Made by a program: the position numbers and the translations under genes. From CAVXNB01 sp963763085 (lineage in GTDB: Bacteria; Actinomycetota; Acidimicrobiia; Acidimicrobiales; Bog-793): DNA of 64,000 nt. Below, in pieces: positions 28,872-39,152 of the stretch. The notes under the pieces are model-generated. The model searched no databases, had not been told where the DNA came from, and saw only the letters and a list, made by a program, of their open reading frames with translations. Within the stretch, counting starts at the first letter, position 1; every line of letters starts with the position of its first letter. The stretch covers positions 1,550,001 to 1,614,000 of the forward strand of contig CAVXNB010000004.1 of the NCBI GenBank assembly GCA_963763085.1, in the 5' to 3' direction.

Positions 28872-29462
28872 GTCGAGATGTCATCGTGACGGCGACCACC
28901 GGGTCTTCACCTACAGCTCGGCTCCCCAAAGACCGGGCCAGTTTGGCAGCATCCGCGTGGGTGCAGTTGTCGCCCGAGGAGTCCCAAGCCAGGTCGGCCA
29001 GGTCCGAGCGGGAGCGCCAGAGCGGGTGGTCGGCCGTGATGTACTCCTGGGTCTTGAACCCGTCGAGGCGCACCAGCATGCGCGGGTTGCCCTGGAGCGT
29101 CGGGGACGGTGAAATACTGCACGGTCAGGCGATCTTGGTCTCGAAGACGGCAGACGCGTCCGCAGGCGACGACTTGGTCGCCATGAGCGCCCGGGCGTAG
29201 GTGTCCTTGGCGCCCGAGATCGTGTTGTACTCGGCGTCGCTCAGCTCGCCATAGGCGTGCATCGACTCCAGCTCGTCCCAGGTAAGAGCCGAAAGGATCA
29301 GCCCGGTGCCGGGACTTCGACGCATTCACGATCGCGGAGTGCAAGCCGGGCAGGTACTCGGATGTCGAGATGATGCTCAACGATCTTCACCCGTGACTCC
29401 GCTGCATGTCCTTTAGGAGCCTGGTATCCGTGGTTCATGGTGGACGGTAGCTACCGTGTCCT
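28872..29462. other. Degenerate coding remnants, unassigned
   Basis: On the minus strand two protein-like pieces lie in different frames: one ending about 29125 (LSALTWDELESMHAYGELSD, AEYNTISGAKDTYARALM) and one at about 28870-29079 (RLDGFKTQEYITADHPLW). A stop or shift separates them. Neither family is recognised. They look like parts of a broken gene. Confidence 0.35.
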
Positions 29463-29550
29463 GTGGTCGGATTCCTCCTGCTCGTCGCGTCAGCCGTCTT
29501 GTTGACGGCGGGTTCGGACCTCTTCGCCGAGCACGCCTCGGCTGCCGGGC
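29463..29550 (+). pseudogene. N-terminal fragment of a Ca2+/cation antiporter (CaCA)
   Basis: The frame from 29463 reads VGFLLLVASAVLLTAGSDLF followed by AEHASAAGR, the typical first helix of CaCA-family exchangers (hydrophobic helix, G-DLF, then E-AS-AGR). It then leaves homology after about 30 codons and runs into the helicase remnant. The intact exchanger at 30361 has its own first helix, so this is a fragment of another copy. Confidence 0.45.
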
Positions 29551-29586
29551 GGCACCGCCATCTTCGCCTCGGCTGCCACTTAGGGG

Positions 29587-29934
29587 ATGCGGCGCTGCGA
29601 TCTGCGCCGCACGATCTCCTTCCACTCCTGGGTGAGCAGAGCACGCGATTTCTCCAGCTCGATCCCTCAGCTCGTCGATTGGATGCCCGACGACGAGAGA
29701 CCCAAAGGGCACCTGTGGTCGAACTACGCTTCGGGCGCGATGTCCGCACGTGACAGATCGAGACTGCTCGACCACCTCCGCCACATTGACAATGACGAAC
29801 GAAGTCTCCTTGCCAACGTCCGATGCCTCGGCGAAGGCGTCGACGTTCCCGCACTCGACGGAGTCGCGTTCGTTGACTCTCGGCGCTCCGAGGTCGACAT
29901 CGTCCAGGTTCCGCAAGCCCTACGACGTCGGTGA
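29587..29934 (+). pseudogene. Superfamily 2 helicase C-terminal fragment
   Basis: The frame contains RTISFHSWVSRARDF, LLANVRCLGEGVDVPALDGV and AFVDSRRSEVDIVQV, which correspond to helicase motifs IV-VI regions of DEAD/DEAH SF2 enzymes ('LLTNVRVLTEGVDVPALD', 'DP-RS-VDIVQ-VGRA'). The DEAD box and Walker A half is absent upstream, and the frame breaks exactly at motif VI, where QAVGRA-R should follow. It is a truncated relic of a much larger protein. Confidence 0.65.
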
Positions 29935-29947
29935 CTGCCGCGGCAGT

Positions 29948-30245
29948 TCAGCCGCCTCGGTCGATTCGGACAACCGCGACCGGGCACTTGGCATGGTGAA
30001 CGCAGTACTCGCTCACGGATCTGAGCAACGCACGGGTTAGGAACCCGTGAGGGCGGCCGCGGTTACCGACGACAGGCAAGTCGGCCTCGGCGGCCTCGTG
30101 CACCAGGAGGTGACCGGGAGCGTCCGGTGAAAAGCACGACCCGAACAGCCGCAGTCCCATCGGCGCCGAGCACCTCCACGAGAACCTTCATCAGAGCCTT
30201 GCGGACCTTCTCCTCGGGGTCGACGCCGACGACGATCGTTCCGCT
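29948..30245 (-). pseudogene. Universal stress protein remnant
   Basis: The N-terminal part reads SGTIVVGVDPEEKVRKALMK in one frame (about 30245-30145). The C-terminal part reads APGHLLVHEAAEADLPVV, NRGRPHGFLTRALLRSVSEY, CVHHAKCPVAVVRIDRGG in another (to 29948). These are the first strand and the ATP-loop/last strand of a Usp fold, but about 30 residues between them are missing and the frames differ. It is a deleted, shifted relic. Confidence 0.55.
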
Positions 30246-30360
30246 CAAGGCGAAGCCGTCCTCATGGAGAGCAGAGAGTAGTAGCGTCTGGTGAGGAGAG
30301 CCGGGAAGCCTGGTCGGCACGTCATCCGTTCGCGGAAGGGAGCCGACGTGGAGAATCGGG

Positions 30361-31436
30361 TTGACGCGGCCAGTTCGATGCCAGCGCGTCGGGCGGAACG
30401 TGGTTTGCGCGGTCGCCCCGAGCGGTCTTATTCCCGGTGGGGTAGGAATCTCGGCCGTCGCGTTCCTGGTTGGAGCGGTGGTCAGCCTCGGAACGAGTTG
30501 GGTGCTCGTCTCCAGGCTGGAGCGCGTCGGTGAGCGGTTCGGCCTCTCGGAAGCGCTGCTTGGCTTCCTGGCCGCGTTCGCGGCTGACACGCCGGAGATC
30601 ACTGCTGCGGTCACAGCCCTCGCCCACCATGAGCGAACTATCGGTGCAGGCGTCATTATCGGGTCGAACGTGTTCAACCTCGCCGCGCTGCTCGGCCTGG
30701 GAGCAGTTGTCGCGGGGCGGATCGGACTTCACCGCAAGGTCATCGTCCTCGGTGGTGCCGTCGCTTTGTGGGTGGCGATTGTGTGCTTCGGCATGGTTGT
30801 TGGAATCGTGGAACCCGCCGCCGGTGTCGGGCTGGTGTTCGCGGTACTGGTGCCCTATGTCATCGTGCTGGTCGCGCACCCCACTGAGATCAGGCGGCTT
30901 CCCTTCCCTCGGCGTTGGGCGACCTGGCTCGCTTCGGCTGTCGACGAGGAGGAACTCGAACTCGTGGTCGCCATACGCCCCCGCGGGGCAGACCTCTAGA
31001 CGCATTCGTCGCGGCAGTAGCGCTGGTTGTCGTAGTGGGGGCCAGCGTGGCGATGGAGTTAGGGGCATCGGCGTTGGGACGGCACTACGCCGTGGCCGAA
31101 GTCGTGGTGGGCGGCCTCGTCTTGGCCGCAGTGACCAGTTTGCCCAACGCAGTGGCGGCAGTCCACCTTGCAGCCAAGGGAAGAGGAGCGGCGACGCTAA
31201 GCACGGCGCTAAACAGCAACACCCTGAATGTGACGGCCGGTCTTCTGATTCCTGCGGCCGTCATCGGACTCGCAAGGCCGTCGGGCCAAGGAGTCCTCAT
31301 CGCCGGATGGTATGTCGGGCTCACGGCGCTGACCTTGGTGCTCGCCTACGTGGATCGGGGACTTCGCCGCTGGGCGGGCTGGGTCATCATCGTCGGCTAC
31401 GCCGCGTTCGTAGTTTCACTCCTAGTCGCCTCATGA
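30361..31436 (+). CDS. Sodium/calcium (CaCA) exchanger, one frameshift
   Basis: About 350 residues with ten or so hydrophobic segments. Both alpha-repeats are present: AAFAADTPEITAAVTALAHH with GAGVIIGSNVFNLAALLGLG in the first half, and VLAAVTSLPNAVAAVHLA with LSTALNSNTLNVTAGLL in the second. The halves are in different frames; the change is at about 30985-31000 in the cytoplasmic loop (ELVVAIRPRG, then RPLDAFVAAVALVV). CaCA proteins expel Ca2+ or exchange cations against Na+ or H+. The start is uncertain (30361 or a few codons on). Being surrounded by relics, the gene may itself be inactive, but both alpha-repeats are well conserved. Confidence 0.72.
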
Positions 31437-32116
31437 ACACTGCGCTGTTGGAGCTGCTCGACCCGCAGCGCTTCGCCCGGGGTGTCCTGCCTTCGCTCTG
31501 GTTCGCTCGCTCGCATGCTCGTGCGGCGGCTCAAATCGGAGCTGCGGGATGAGCTCGGCCGAACCCCGACGGTCACGCGGCGGTTCACCAGCGCCGCCTC
31601 AGGCTCTCCACTGCGCTCGATTGATCCACGCTGTAAGGTCGGCGACCAGATCGGGCCTGGGCATGACCGCGGTGCGAGTCGGCGCCGCCGGGTGGGTCTC
31701 GGCGGTAAGCGACATGCGCAGCGCCGGGAGAGAGCCAAAGGTTCTGCCAACGTCGAGTGAGTCGATCTGAGCGCTCTCGATCTCGCCGATCCAATGCGCC
31801 CACGGCCTCCGACCGAGGACCGCGGCCAAGAGGTTCGGAGTGAAATGATTCGACGGCTCGTAACGCGGATCGCGCCACCGACTACGGAGATCCATCGAGC
31901 GCGGGGAGCCCAGCTGCACCGCTGGGCGAAGAGGACCTCCTCGCCAGAGGACTCCGGCGTTTCCGTGGCGATTCGACCTCCCAGTCAGCGGTGGCCGAGC
32001 TGGAGGCGGTTCTGCCCTGAGAGCTCCAGGTCGGGGGGCAGATCGACGGCAGCGTCGGTGACGATCAACATGCCCGACACACCTCCGACGCCTGGCCGCG
32101 GCAGTGGGTTGTGCGG
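31437..32116. other. Gene fragments: DegV N-terminus and unidentified pieces
   Basis: On the minus strand, 32071 down to about 32023 reads MLIVTDAAVDLPPDLELSG, the N-terminal strand of a DegV-fold fatty-acid-binding protein, which then ends. On the plus strand about 31920-32022 reads LLARGLRRFRGDSTSQSAVA, a C-terminal tail of an unknown protein. On the minus strand 31599-31880 reads FTPNLLAAVLGRRPWAHWIG and RTFGSLPALRMSLTAETHP, not recognised. No complete gene remains. Confidence 0.4.
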
Positions 32117-32564
32117 TCACCCGCCATCGGGGTACCCGTCGCCGACCAGGAGGAGCGGGTAAGCGCGCCTTCTCGGCCAGGTCCCGTGCGATTCGTCCGA
32201 GCCCGCCGTGGGTGGCGCGTTCTCGGCCGTGGCGGCCGACAACCAGGAGATCGAACCCCCGCTCCTCGAGGTAGGAAGAGAGCACATCGGCCGGACGATC
32301 ACCGGCCACGACGTGGGCGGAGCCGGTGGTGTCGCTTCTGATGACTGCCTGCAGCTCGTGCTCGGCTGAGGCGCGCAGCGGCGCCGATTCGGCCTCGAAA
32401 GCGGCCCTGCGGTCCTCGTCGGTCTCGCCGTGGCTGGCCGGGACGACGATCAGCACTGCGACTTCCCCCTGGGCGGCCGACGCCATGGCGATCCCCGTGC
32501 GCAGTGCCTCGCGGGCGTCTCGGGAGCCGTCGAAGCCCACCAAGATCCGTCTGAACACTTTCAC
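32117..32564 (-). CDS. Universal stress protein (UspA family), one frameshift
   Basis: About 148 residues. The start MKVFRRILVGFDGSRDAREA and the signature VVGRHGRERATHGGLGRIAR are typical of Usp. At about 32160 one extra base shifts the frame; the true end is YPLLLVGDGYPDGG at 32117. It lies 44 bp beyond the stop of the last Ehr-operon gene, in the same direction. It may be cotranscribed, as Usp genes often accompany redox complexes. ATP binding is expected from the G-G/R-R loop but not proven. Confidence 0.8.
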
Positions 32565-32607
32565 CTTCTTCCCCGAGGCAGAACGCTCGGGTCAGAGCAG
32601 CCATGGC

Positions 32608-34653
32608 TATTTCATTACCGCGACGACGGCAAGCAATACCAGCAGCGCTACGAGCATGTAGGCGACGTAGGCGTCGAGCCGGCCCGATTGCAGCCGCTTG
32701 GCGCCGCCGGGCCAACCACAGCCACACCGCCCGAGCCGGCCGGTACAGGTAGGTCTCGGCCGGTTCGACCACGTCTGTGCGCACCTCGATGTGGGCGTGG
32801 TCGGTGTCGCTCGCCGCTAGACCGGCGGCGGTCGCAGGGTCGGCGGCCGTCGACGAGCGCTGGGAACCGAGGACATTGGAGAGCACGTGGCGCAGCACGT
32901 TGGCGTAGCCGAACGGGCTGTAGCTGTCGGGTCCGGCGACCCCCGGAGTGGCCGAATGCCAGGCGGGAACTCGCCGGACCCGCAGCAGGCTCCCCCTCGA
33001 GAACACCAGGGTGGCCAACGCGACGGTCGCGAGCCCGATCGGCAGGACGACGAACAGCCACGACGGCGAGAGGATCGAGAAGTCGGCGAAAACCGGTTGG
33101 AGCACCCACGGCTCCTTGAGCGCTCCGATCGTGGTCGCATGGGGCACCACCGGGGCCAGGCCGTCGGCGATGAAGCGGATCACCCAGGGTGCGGCTGCCG
33201 CCAGCACCAGGCAGGAGAGCCCCAAGATCGCAAGCCCGACCCGTCCAACCGAGCCACCGTCGACCGCCGCTCCGGCAACCGGCGTGCGAGCGGGCCGGCC
33301 GAGGACTACGAAGCCGACGAGACGGATGAAGCAGAGCAGGGCCACGCCCACCGTCAGGGCCACCAGGGCACCAGCCAGAGCCATGGCGAGGCGGAGGGCG
33401 AGGACGTGGATGCGAAACTCCTGGAGCAGCGCTTCGAGGATGAACCATTCCGAGACGAAGCCGATGGTGGGCGGGAGTCCGGCCAAGGTGATCGATCCGA
33501 GCCCGAAGGTGGTGGCGCTCCAGCGGTCGCGTCGCCCCACCCCGCGCAACCTTTCGAGGTCGTCGCTACCGAAGTCCGACTCGAAGAAGGCAGACGAGGC
33601 GAACAACGAGGACTTGGCCACCGCGTGGGCGAGCACCTGCAGGCTGGCCGCCACCAAGCCGATCGCCATCACTCCGGTGTTGTGCGTGGCTGCGCCGGCC
33701 AAGCCGACGCCGTAGCCGACCACGATGACCCCGGCGTTCTCGACGCTCGAGTAGGCGATGACCCGGTTGAGCCCCGACTGGACGGCGGCGAAGACGATCC
33801 CGAGCAACGCGGTGACGCCGCCGACGATGAGCACGGCCGCGGCCAGCCAGATCGGCGGGCGGCCGAGGATGCCGAGGAAGCGCCAGAGGCCGTAGAAGCC
33901 GACGTTGACGGCCAACCCTGCCATGGCGGCCCGGATCGGCCCGGGGGCGGCGGGATAGCCGATGGGTAGCCACACCTGTAAGGGGACCAGGCCCGCCTTG
34001 GCGCCGAATCCCACGATGATCAGTGCGAAGGCGGTGTCGCGCAGCGCCCCGCCGGGGACCAGCCCCCAGGCCGAAAAGGCGTAGCTGTGGGCTCGACCGG
34101 CCAGGAGCAAGAACCCGAAGAGGAGGGCGGCGCCGCTCAGCTTGCCCACCCCGAGGGTGACCCAACTGGCCCGGGCCTCCGCCGAGTCGCGGCGATGGAT
34201 GCCGACGAGGATGTAGAAGGAGACGGTGAGCGCCTCCCAGGCGAAGAGGAACGTGAACGCGTCGGCGGCGACCAGGATGACCACGACCGCGCCGAGGAGG
34301 AGGAGATACCCGGCCCCGGTGCCGTGTCCCCGGACACGTCCCTCGGGTGTCGCCCAGCTGACCAGGCAGGCTGAGACGACGAGGCCGAGGCCTCCCACGA
34401 GGGTGAGAAACAGGCCGGCCAACGGGTCGAGCCGCAGCGTGGTCTCGCCGACGCCGAGGGTCGAGCCCAGGTGGACGGTGCTCGCCGAGCCGAGGGTCAT
34501 GCGTACCCCGGCCGCGGTGACGAAGCCGCTCCCGACCACGCCAGCGACGAACGGGGTCAACCTGGCCCAGCGTCGTTTCGCGCCGACGGTGAGGTCCACG
34601 GCGGCCCCGGCCGCCCAGACGACGATCGCCGTCAGGAGGAGCGAGGCGGTCAT
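32608..34653 (-). CDS. hyfB: Ehr/hydrogenase-4 subunit B-type proton-pumping membrane protein (HyfB-like), one frameshift
   Basis: About 680 residues with 14-16 membrane helices. It has the antiporter-type (proton_antipo) core: FLFAWEALTVSFYILVG with the conserved helix-5 Glu, KLSGAALLFGF with Lys, VGFGAKAGLVPLQVWLP, SVENAGVIVVGYG and HAVAKSSLFASSAFF. These residues line the proton path in NuoL/M/N and HyfB. The end is reached in another frame (shift about 32700): KRLQSGRLDAYVAYMLVALL, then VLLAVVAVMK. The ATG overlaps the stop of the small-subunit gene (ATGA at 34650-34653). It is the last gene of the six-gene operon. Confidence 0.85.
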
Positions 34654-35508
34654 GGCGTGGTCCCGGTTCGGGGGAGGAGGCCGATGCCGAGCAGGATGCC
34701 GTGGAGGAGGCTGAAGGGACTGGGCGGGGACCCCGGGACCCAGACGTCGACGGGGACGATCGATCCCACACCGGGTCCGCTGGCGTAGGTGGGGTGGACG
34801 AGCCCACCGCTGGTGGGGTCGGTGCCCGCGGCCACGACCACCCTGGGTTCGGGCATGGCGTCGAAGGTCTGGCGGAGCGGTCCGGCCATGCCGGCGGTGC
34901 CGACTCCGGTCACCAGGAGGACGTCAGCGTGGCGGGGGGTGGCGGTGAAGTAGATACCGAGGCGCTGCACGTCGTAGACCGGGTTGATGAGGGCGGCGAC
35001 CTCCCACTCCTCGGCGCCGTCGGACCCGGCGTCGACGTGGCGGATGTGGATGGAACGACGCAGCGCCTTCACCCGGCGGTGTAGATCGGTTCGGATGCGG
35101 TCGAGGCCGGCGTCGTCGTCGGCGAGGTTCGGCACGATCAACGCCGACCGACCGAGGGCGGCAGGGCTCGACCGAGGGCGAGAAGGCGAAGCGGTCTGGG
35201 TGAGCCTCGACGCAACGCCCGCAGAGGATGCATCGCCCCCGGTCGACGCGGACCGCTGCGTCGTCGGCTGGGCCGGCGCCTGACCCGAGGGCTCCGGGCT
35301 CGACGGCACCGGGCTCGATGGCCCCGGTCGGGCAGAGATCGGCGAGCCCGCGGTCGTGTCGTGGGCCTCGCCCGTCGGTGTCGGCTGCCGCTGGACCCGA
35401 TGCGACGACGCTGATGGCGCCGCGAAACCCGGGGCCATAGTCGTCGGGGCGTCTGGGATAGCGGGTGGTCACGATGCCGTCGCGCAAGCCCCGCAGGATC
35501 CACGCCAT
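34650..35508 (-). CDS. hycG: Ehr small subunit: ferredoxin domain fused to NuoB/HycG-like domain lacking all N2 cysteines, one frameshift
   Basis: About 285 residues. The N-terminal domain (ILRGLRDGIVTTRYPRRP, DLCPTGAIEPG, GRCILCGRCVEAHPD) is HyfH/NuoI-like with enough cysteines for one 4Fe-4S cluster. After a frame change at about 35160 the HycG/NuoB-like domain follows: HVDAGSDGAEEWEVAALI, GIYFTATPRHADVLLVTG, VVVAAGTDPTSGG, VWVPGSPP. In relatives these read GSCNGCxxE, GDCAxxGG and PGCPP. Here all four N2-cluster cysteines are replaced (Asp, Glu, Asp, Ser). The domain therefore cannot hold a normal N2 cluster. ATG overlaps the hycE stop. Fusion of the two domains is seen directly apart from the shift. 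Confidence 0.8.
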
Positions 35509-37005
35509 CAGCCCGCCACCCCGGCGATCGAGAGTCCGAAGCTGGCCTCGATGAAGACGAAGTCGGTAAAGATGTCGCCCCGGAAGGCCTCGGGGAACAG
35601 CGCCAGGTTGTGGAACGAGGCGGAACGGGCCTTCACTCGAAGCAGGCGGTCGCCGTCGGCTTCGACGAGGTAGAGCAGTTCTCCCTGGGGGGCTTCGACC
35701 GAAGACACCGCCGTTCCTTCCACCGCCGGCAGCGTCTGCCGCCAGGGTTGGGGGTCGGTCTCGGACAGTTCGTCGAGGGCCTGGCGGACCAGGTGGAACG
35801 CTTGGTGGATCTCGACCAGGCGGACGTGCTGGCGGGCGAGCGCGTCGCCTTCGTCGAAACCGGCGGCCGGCTCGAAGCCGAGGTGGCGGTAGGCGCCGTA
35901 GGGGCGTTCGACCCGCACGTCATCGACCAGCCCTGATCCCCTGGCCACCGGCCCGAGCGCCCCGTGGGCGGCGACGACCTCGGGCGGCAAGGGACCGGTG
36001 CCGCGCAGCCGGTCGAGGAACGACGGCGTCGCCATCAGCGCTCGGGCGTCGTCAGCGATGGCCGCTTCCAGGCGGCCCACCTCGGCCAGGGCCGCGCTCG
36101 GGTCCAAATGGAGGGCACCGGTCACACCGCCGGGCACGACGACGCCGCGGCCGAAGCGATGCCCGCACAGCTTGGCGCGCAGGCGGAGCACCTCTTCTTT
36201 GTGGCGCGACATCCGGGCGTAGCCGACGGCCTGCCCGGCGCCTTCGGTGTGGCGGACCACCGAGTCGAGGTGCGCGGCTATCCGCTCCAGCTCGGCGTGC
36301 ACGACGCGCACCAGCTGCGCCGGTCGGGAGGGCTCGACCCCGGCGAGGGATTCGAGCGCCTGGCAGAAGCAGAGCGCATGGGCGACCGAGTTCGTTCCCT
36401 CCACCCGTTCGGCCAGCAGCACCGCGTCGTCGACGTCCAAGTCGCCGAAGCGGCTGTCGAGGCCGCGGTGCTTGTGGTAGACGCGGGTGCGCAGATGGGG
36501 GATCTCCTCGCCGGACGTCTCGACCAGGTACTCGACGCTCTCGAATACCCCGGAGCGCACCGGACCGTAGGGGATCGTGAACACTCCCTCGCCGCTCACG
36601 TGGCCCGGCAGCGCGCTGACGTCGAGGTCGAGCCCGCGGCGGTGTCTGGGCGCCGCCAGGCCGAGGAGGGTCCGAGCCGCTGCTGAGCGGGAGCACGAGA
36701 GGGTCGAGGCGGGGATGGCCGTCGGGTTCGATGCCGAAGAGGTCATGGATCTCGCGCTCGTACCAGGCCGCGGCGGGCACGAGCCGGGTCAGGGCCGGGT
36801 AGCGCGACTGGCCCGGGGCGAGCACGGTCTCGGTCACCTCCAGCCGGCCGGTCCTCGCCACCAGGGCGTACAGCACGGTGGACCCGTCGGCCCGGGCGGT
36901 GGCCACCAGTCCGGCGAAGCGCCCTCCGGCCCCGACCTGTGCGGCCACCGACTCTGCCAGGCGGTCCGGGTCGATCCGCGTGGCGGAGGCGGCGCTCGTG
37001 GTCAC
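35508..37005 (-). CDS. hycE: Ehr large subunit (NuoC+NuoD/HycE-like) lacking NiFe-ligand cysteines, one frameshift
   Basis: About 495 residues. The N-terminal NuoC-like domain has AWYEREIHDLFGIEPDGHPR (residues about 75-95). After a frame change at about 36680 the NuoD/hydrogenase large-subunit domain starts: GEGVFTIPYGPVRSGVFES, then AERVEGTNSVAHALCFCQAL, and ends FVFIEASFGLSIAGVAG. In NiFe hydrogenases the first motif reads RxCGxC and the last DPCxxC. Here all four ligand cysteines are absent (Glu and Asn in the first; no Cys at the end), so no NiFe site can form. The GTG start overlaps the hyfF stop (GTGA). This places the operon in the Ehr class rather than true hydrogenases. Confidence 0.85.
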
Positions 37006-38458
37006 GATCCCGTCCCGAGCTCATGGGCGGCGCGGGTGAGCAGGTCGGACAGCTGGCCGGGCGGGTGGACGCCGAGGACGGTGAGGGCCAGCAAACCGAC
37101 GAGCATGGCGCCCACGATCCACGCGCTGGTCTCGCCTCGCACGACGCCGTCGGGGGTCGGCGGTCAGCATGGTCTGGGACGTGAACCAGCTCAGCCCCAG
37201 GGTGGCCAGCGTCACGAGCACCACCAGGATGGCAGCGACCGCGTCGCGGGGGTCGCTCAGTCCGCCCGAGACGATGAGGAACTCGCTGCGGAAGATCCCA
37301 AATGGCGGTAGGGCGCACAGGCCCAGCACGGCCAGCACCAGCATGGGTCCGCTCCAGGGGAGGGCGCCGATCCCGCCGTGGATGCGGTCCATGTCCTTGG
37401 TGCCGAACTTGCGCACGACGCTGCCGGCCCCGAAGAAGGCCGTGCCCTTGGCCGCGGCGTGGGCGAGGACGTGGAGCAGCACGCCGACCACCGCGATCGG
37501 CGCCGCGAAGCTCATGCCGATGGCGAGAATGCCCATGTGCTCGACGCTCGAATAGGCGAAGAGGCGCTTCAGGTCCCGCTGGCTGGCCAGGTACAGGGCG
37601 GCCAGCCCGAGCGAGGCCAGCCCGAAGGCGAGCAGCACGTTGCGGGGAAAGGCGGGTCCGATCGCTCGCACCGTCACCTGGTAGAAACGCAAGATGGCGT
37701 AGAAGCTCACGGCCAAGCAGCGACCCGGACAGGAGCGCCGAGATCGGGGTGGGGGCCTCTGAGTGCGCGTCGGGGAGCCAGGTGTGCACCGGGACGAGCC
37801 CCATCTTGGTGCCGTAGCCGAGCACGGCCAGCACGAAGGAGAGCCGGACGACCTGGGCGGGGAAGTGCCCGGCCCCGCCGAGGAGCTTCGGGTAGAACAG
37901 CTCGTAGGCGCTGCCGAAGACCGAGCTCCCCGCGTAGTACATGACGATGGTGGCCAGCAGCGCGATGCCGAGTCCCATCGACGCGATGAGCACGTACTTC
38001 CAGGCCGCCTCGGTGGCGCCGTCGGTGTCGTCGATGGCCACCAACAGCGCCGAGATGACGGTGGTGACCTCGATCGCCACCCACAACAGCGCCAGCCCGT
38101 TGACGAGGGGGGCCATGGCCATCGACCAGGCGAAGAGGTTGAGACCGGCGAAGAACCGGCGGCTGTAGCGCGCCGCCGCGTCGGCGTCGCCGGCCGGCCG
38201 GACGTAGCCCACGGCGAAGATCGCCGTGGTCGCATAGAGGAACGCCACCGCCACCAGGAACACCACCGACAACGCGTCGACTCGCAGCCACCCCGCAGCT
38301 GCCGTGGTGGTGCTCGTCGGCACGAGCAAGACGGCCAAGACAAAGGTGAGCACCCCGCTCGCCACCGTGACCAGCCGGCCGACCTCGACCGGCGCCCACC
38401 AGCAGACGACGCTGACCGCGAACGGGACGATCAAGATGACGAGGAGATCCCAGCCCAT
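37002..38458 (-). CDS. hyfF: Ehr antiporter-like membrane subunit (HyfF/HycQ-like), two frameshifts
   Basis: About 485 residues from ATG 38458, preceded by GAGGA with 6-bp spacing. It begins MGWDLLVILIVPFAVSVV and has the proton-channel signature ALLWVAIEVTTVISALLVA, GYGTKMGLVPVHTWLPDAH, SVEHMGILAIGMSFAAP and HAAAKGTAFFGAG, with the conserved Glu, two Lys and His. Frames change at about 37725 (after LLSGSLLG) and about 37163; the last part is ETSAWIVGAMLVGLLALTVL, ending GTGS at 37002. An apparent fusion to the upstream HyfE-like protein is due to an indel in that gene. It forms one of two pump modules in the complex. Confidence 0.82.
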
Positions 38459-38460
38459 GT

Positions 38461-39151
38461 CTATCCTCGCAGCCGGTCCAGCGACGTCGGTGGAGAGGGT
38501 CTGGGTGCGCCCGTGATGGACCCGCATCAACACCCCGAAGACGACCACCGCCACTAACAGGTCGAAGAGGAACGCCACCTCGACGATGAGCGGGAGGCCG
38601 GCCGCCACGACCAGACTGGCCACCGACACCCCGTTCTCCAGCGAGAAGAACCCGACCGCCTGGGACACCACATCGGAGCGCAGGATCACGAGCAGGAAGG
38701 CCACCAGGATCACCGCCGCGGCCATGCCGAGCGCGGGGGTGGGAAGCGAGCGGGAGTGGACGGGAAGGCTGCCCACCACGAAGAACCCGAACACCGAGAT
38801 GGCGATGGCGAGCAGCACCATGGTGGCCACGCCGAGACGGTTACTGGCGGCCAGGTCCACTCGGGCGTCGCGCAGCAGCCGCAGCACGATGGCCGGCACC
38901 AGCACGACCTTGAGCACGAACGACAAGCCGGCGAGCACGTAGAGCTGGGGCACATGCTGGGTGGCCGCCACGAACACGGCCAGCGAGCTGACCGCCAGCG
39001 ACTGGAAGGCGTAGAGGCGGATCTGTGAGCGCGAGAGCGGCGCACGCAGCATGGCGAACTCGGTGAGCAGCACGACCAAGGCGATGGCCTCGGCTCCACC
39101 GGAGAAGGTGGAGGGGACCGGCGGTGCTGCGGCGGCGATGACCACGGGCAT
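38461..39151 (-). CDS. hyfE: Ehr small membrane subunit (HyfE/HycP-like), one frameshift
   Basis: About 230 residues with six helices. Sequence such as LLTEFAMLRAPLSRSQIRL, YVLAGLSFVLKVVLVPAIVL and VGFFSLENGVSVASLVVAAG matches HyfE/HycP, a NuoK-like subunit with buried acidic residues. The displayed frame runs on into hyfF, but a one-base shift at about 38485-38495 gives the normal end SLDRLRG and a TAG at 38461-38463, two bases before the hyfF ATG. That is the expected family C-terminus. The start ATG lies just before the hycD stop. Confidence 0.82.
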
Positions 39152-39152
39152 G

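Noticed and set aside
36743..39151. An 802-residue HyfE-HyfF fusion protein.
   Set aside because: A one-base shift near 38490 restores the normal HyfE C-terminus SLDRLRG with a TAG two bases before the HyfF ATG, which has its own Shine-Dalgarno. The fusion is an indel artefact.
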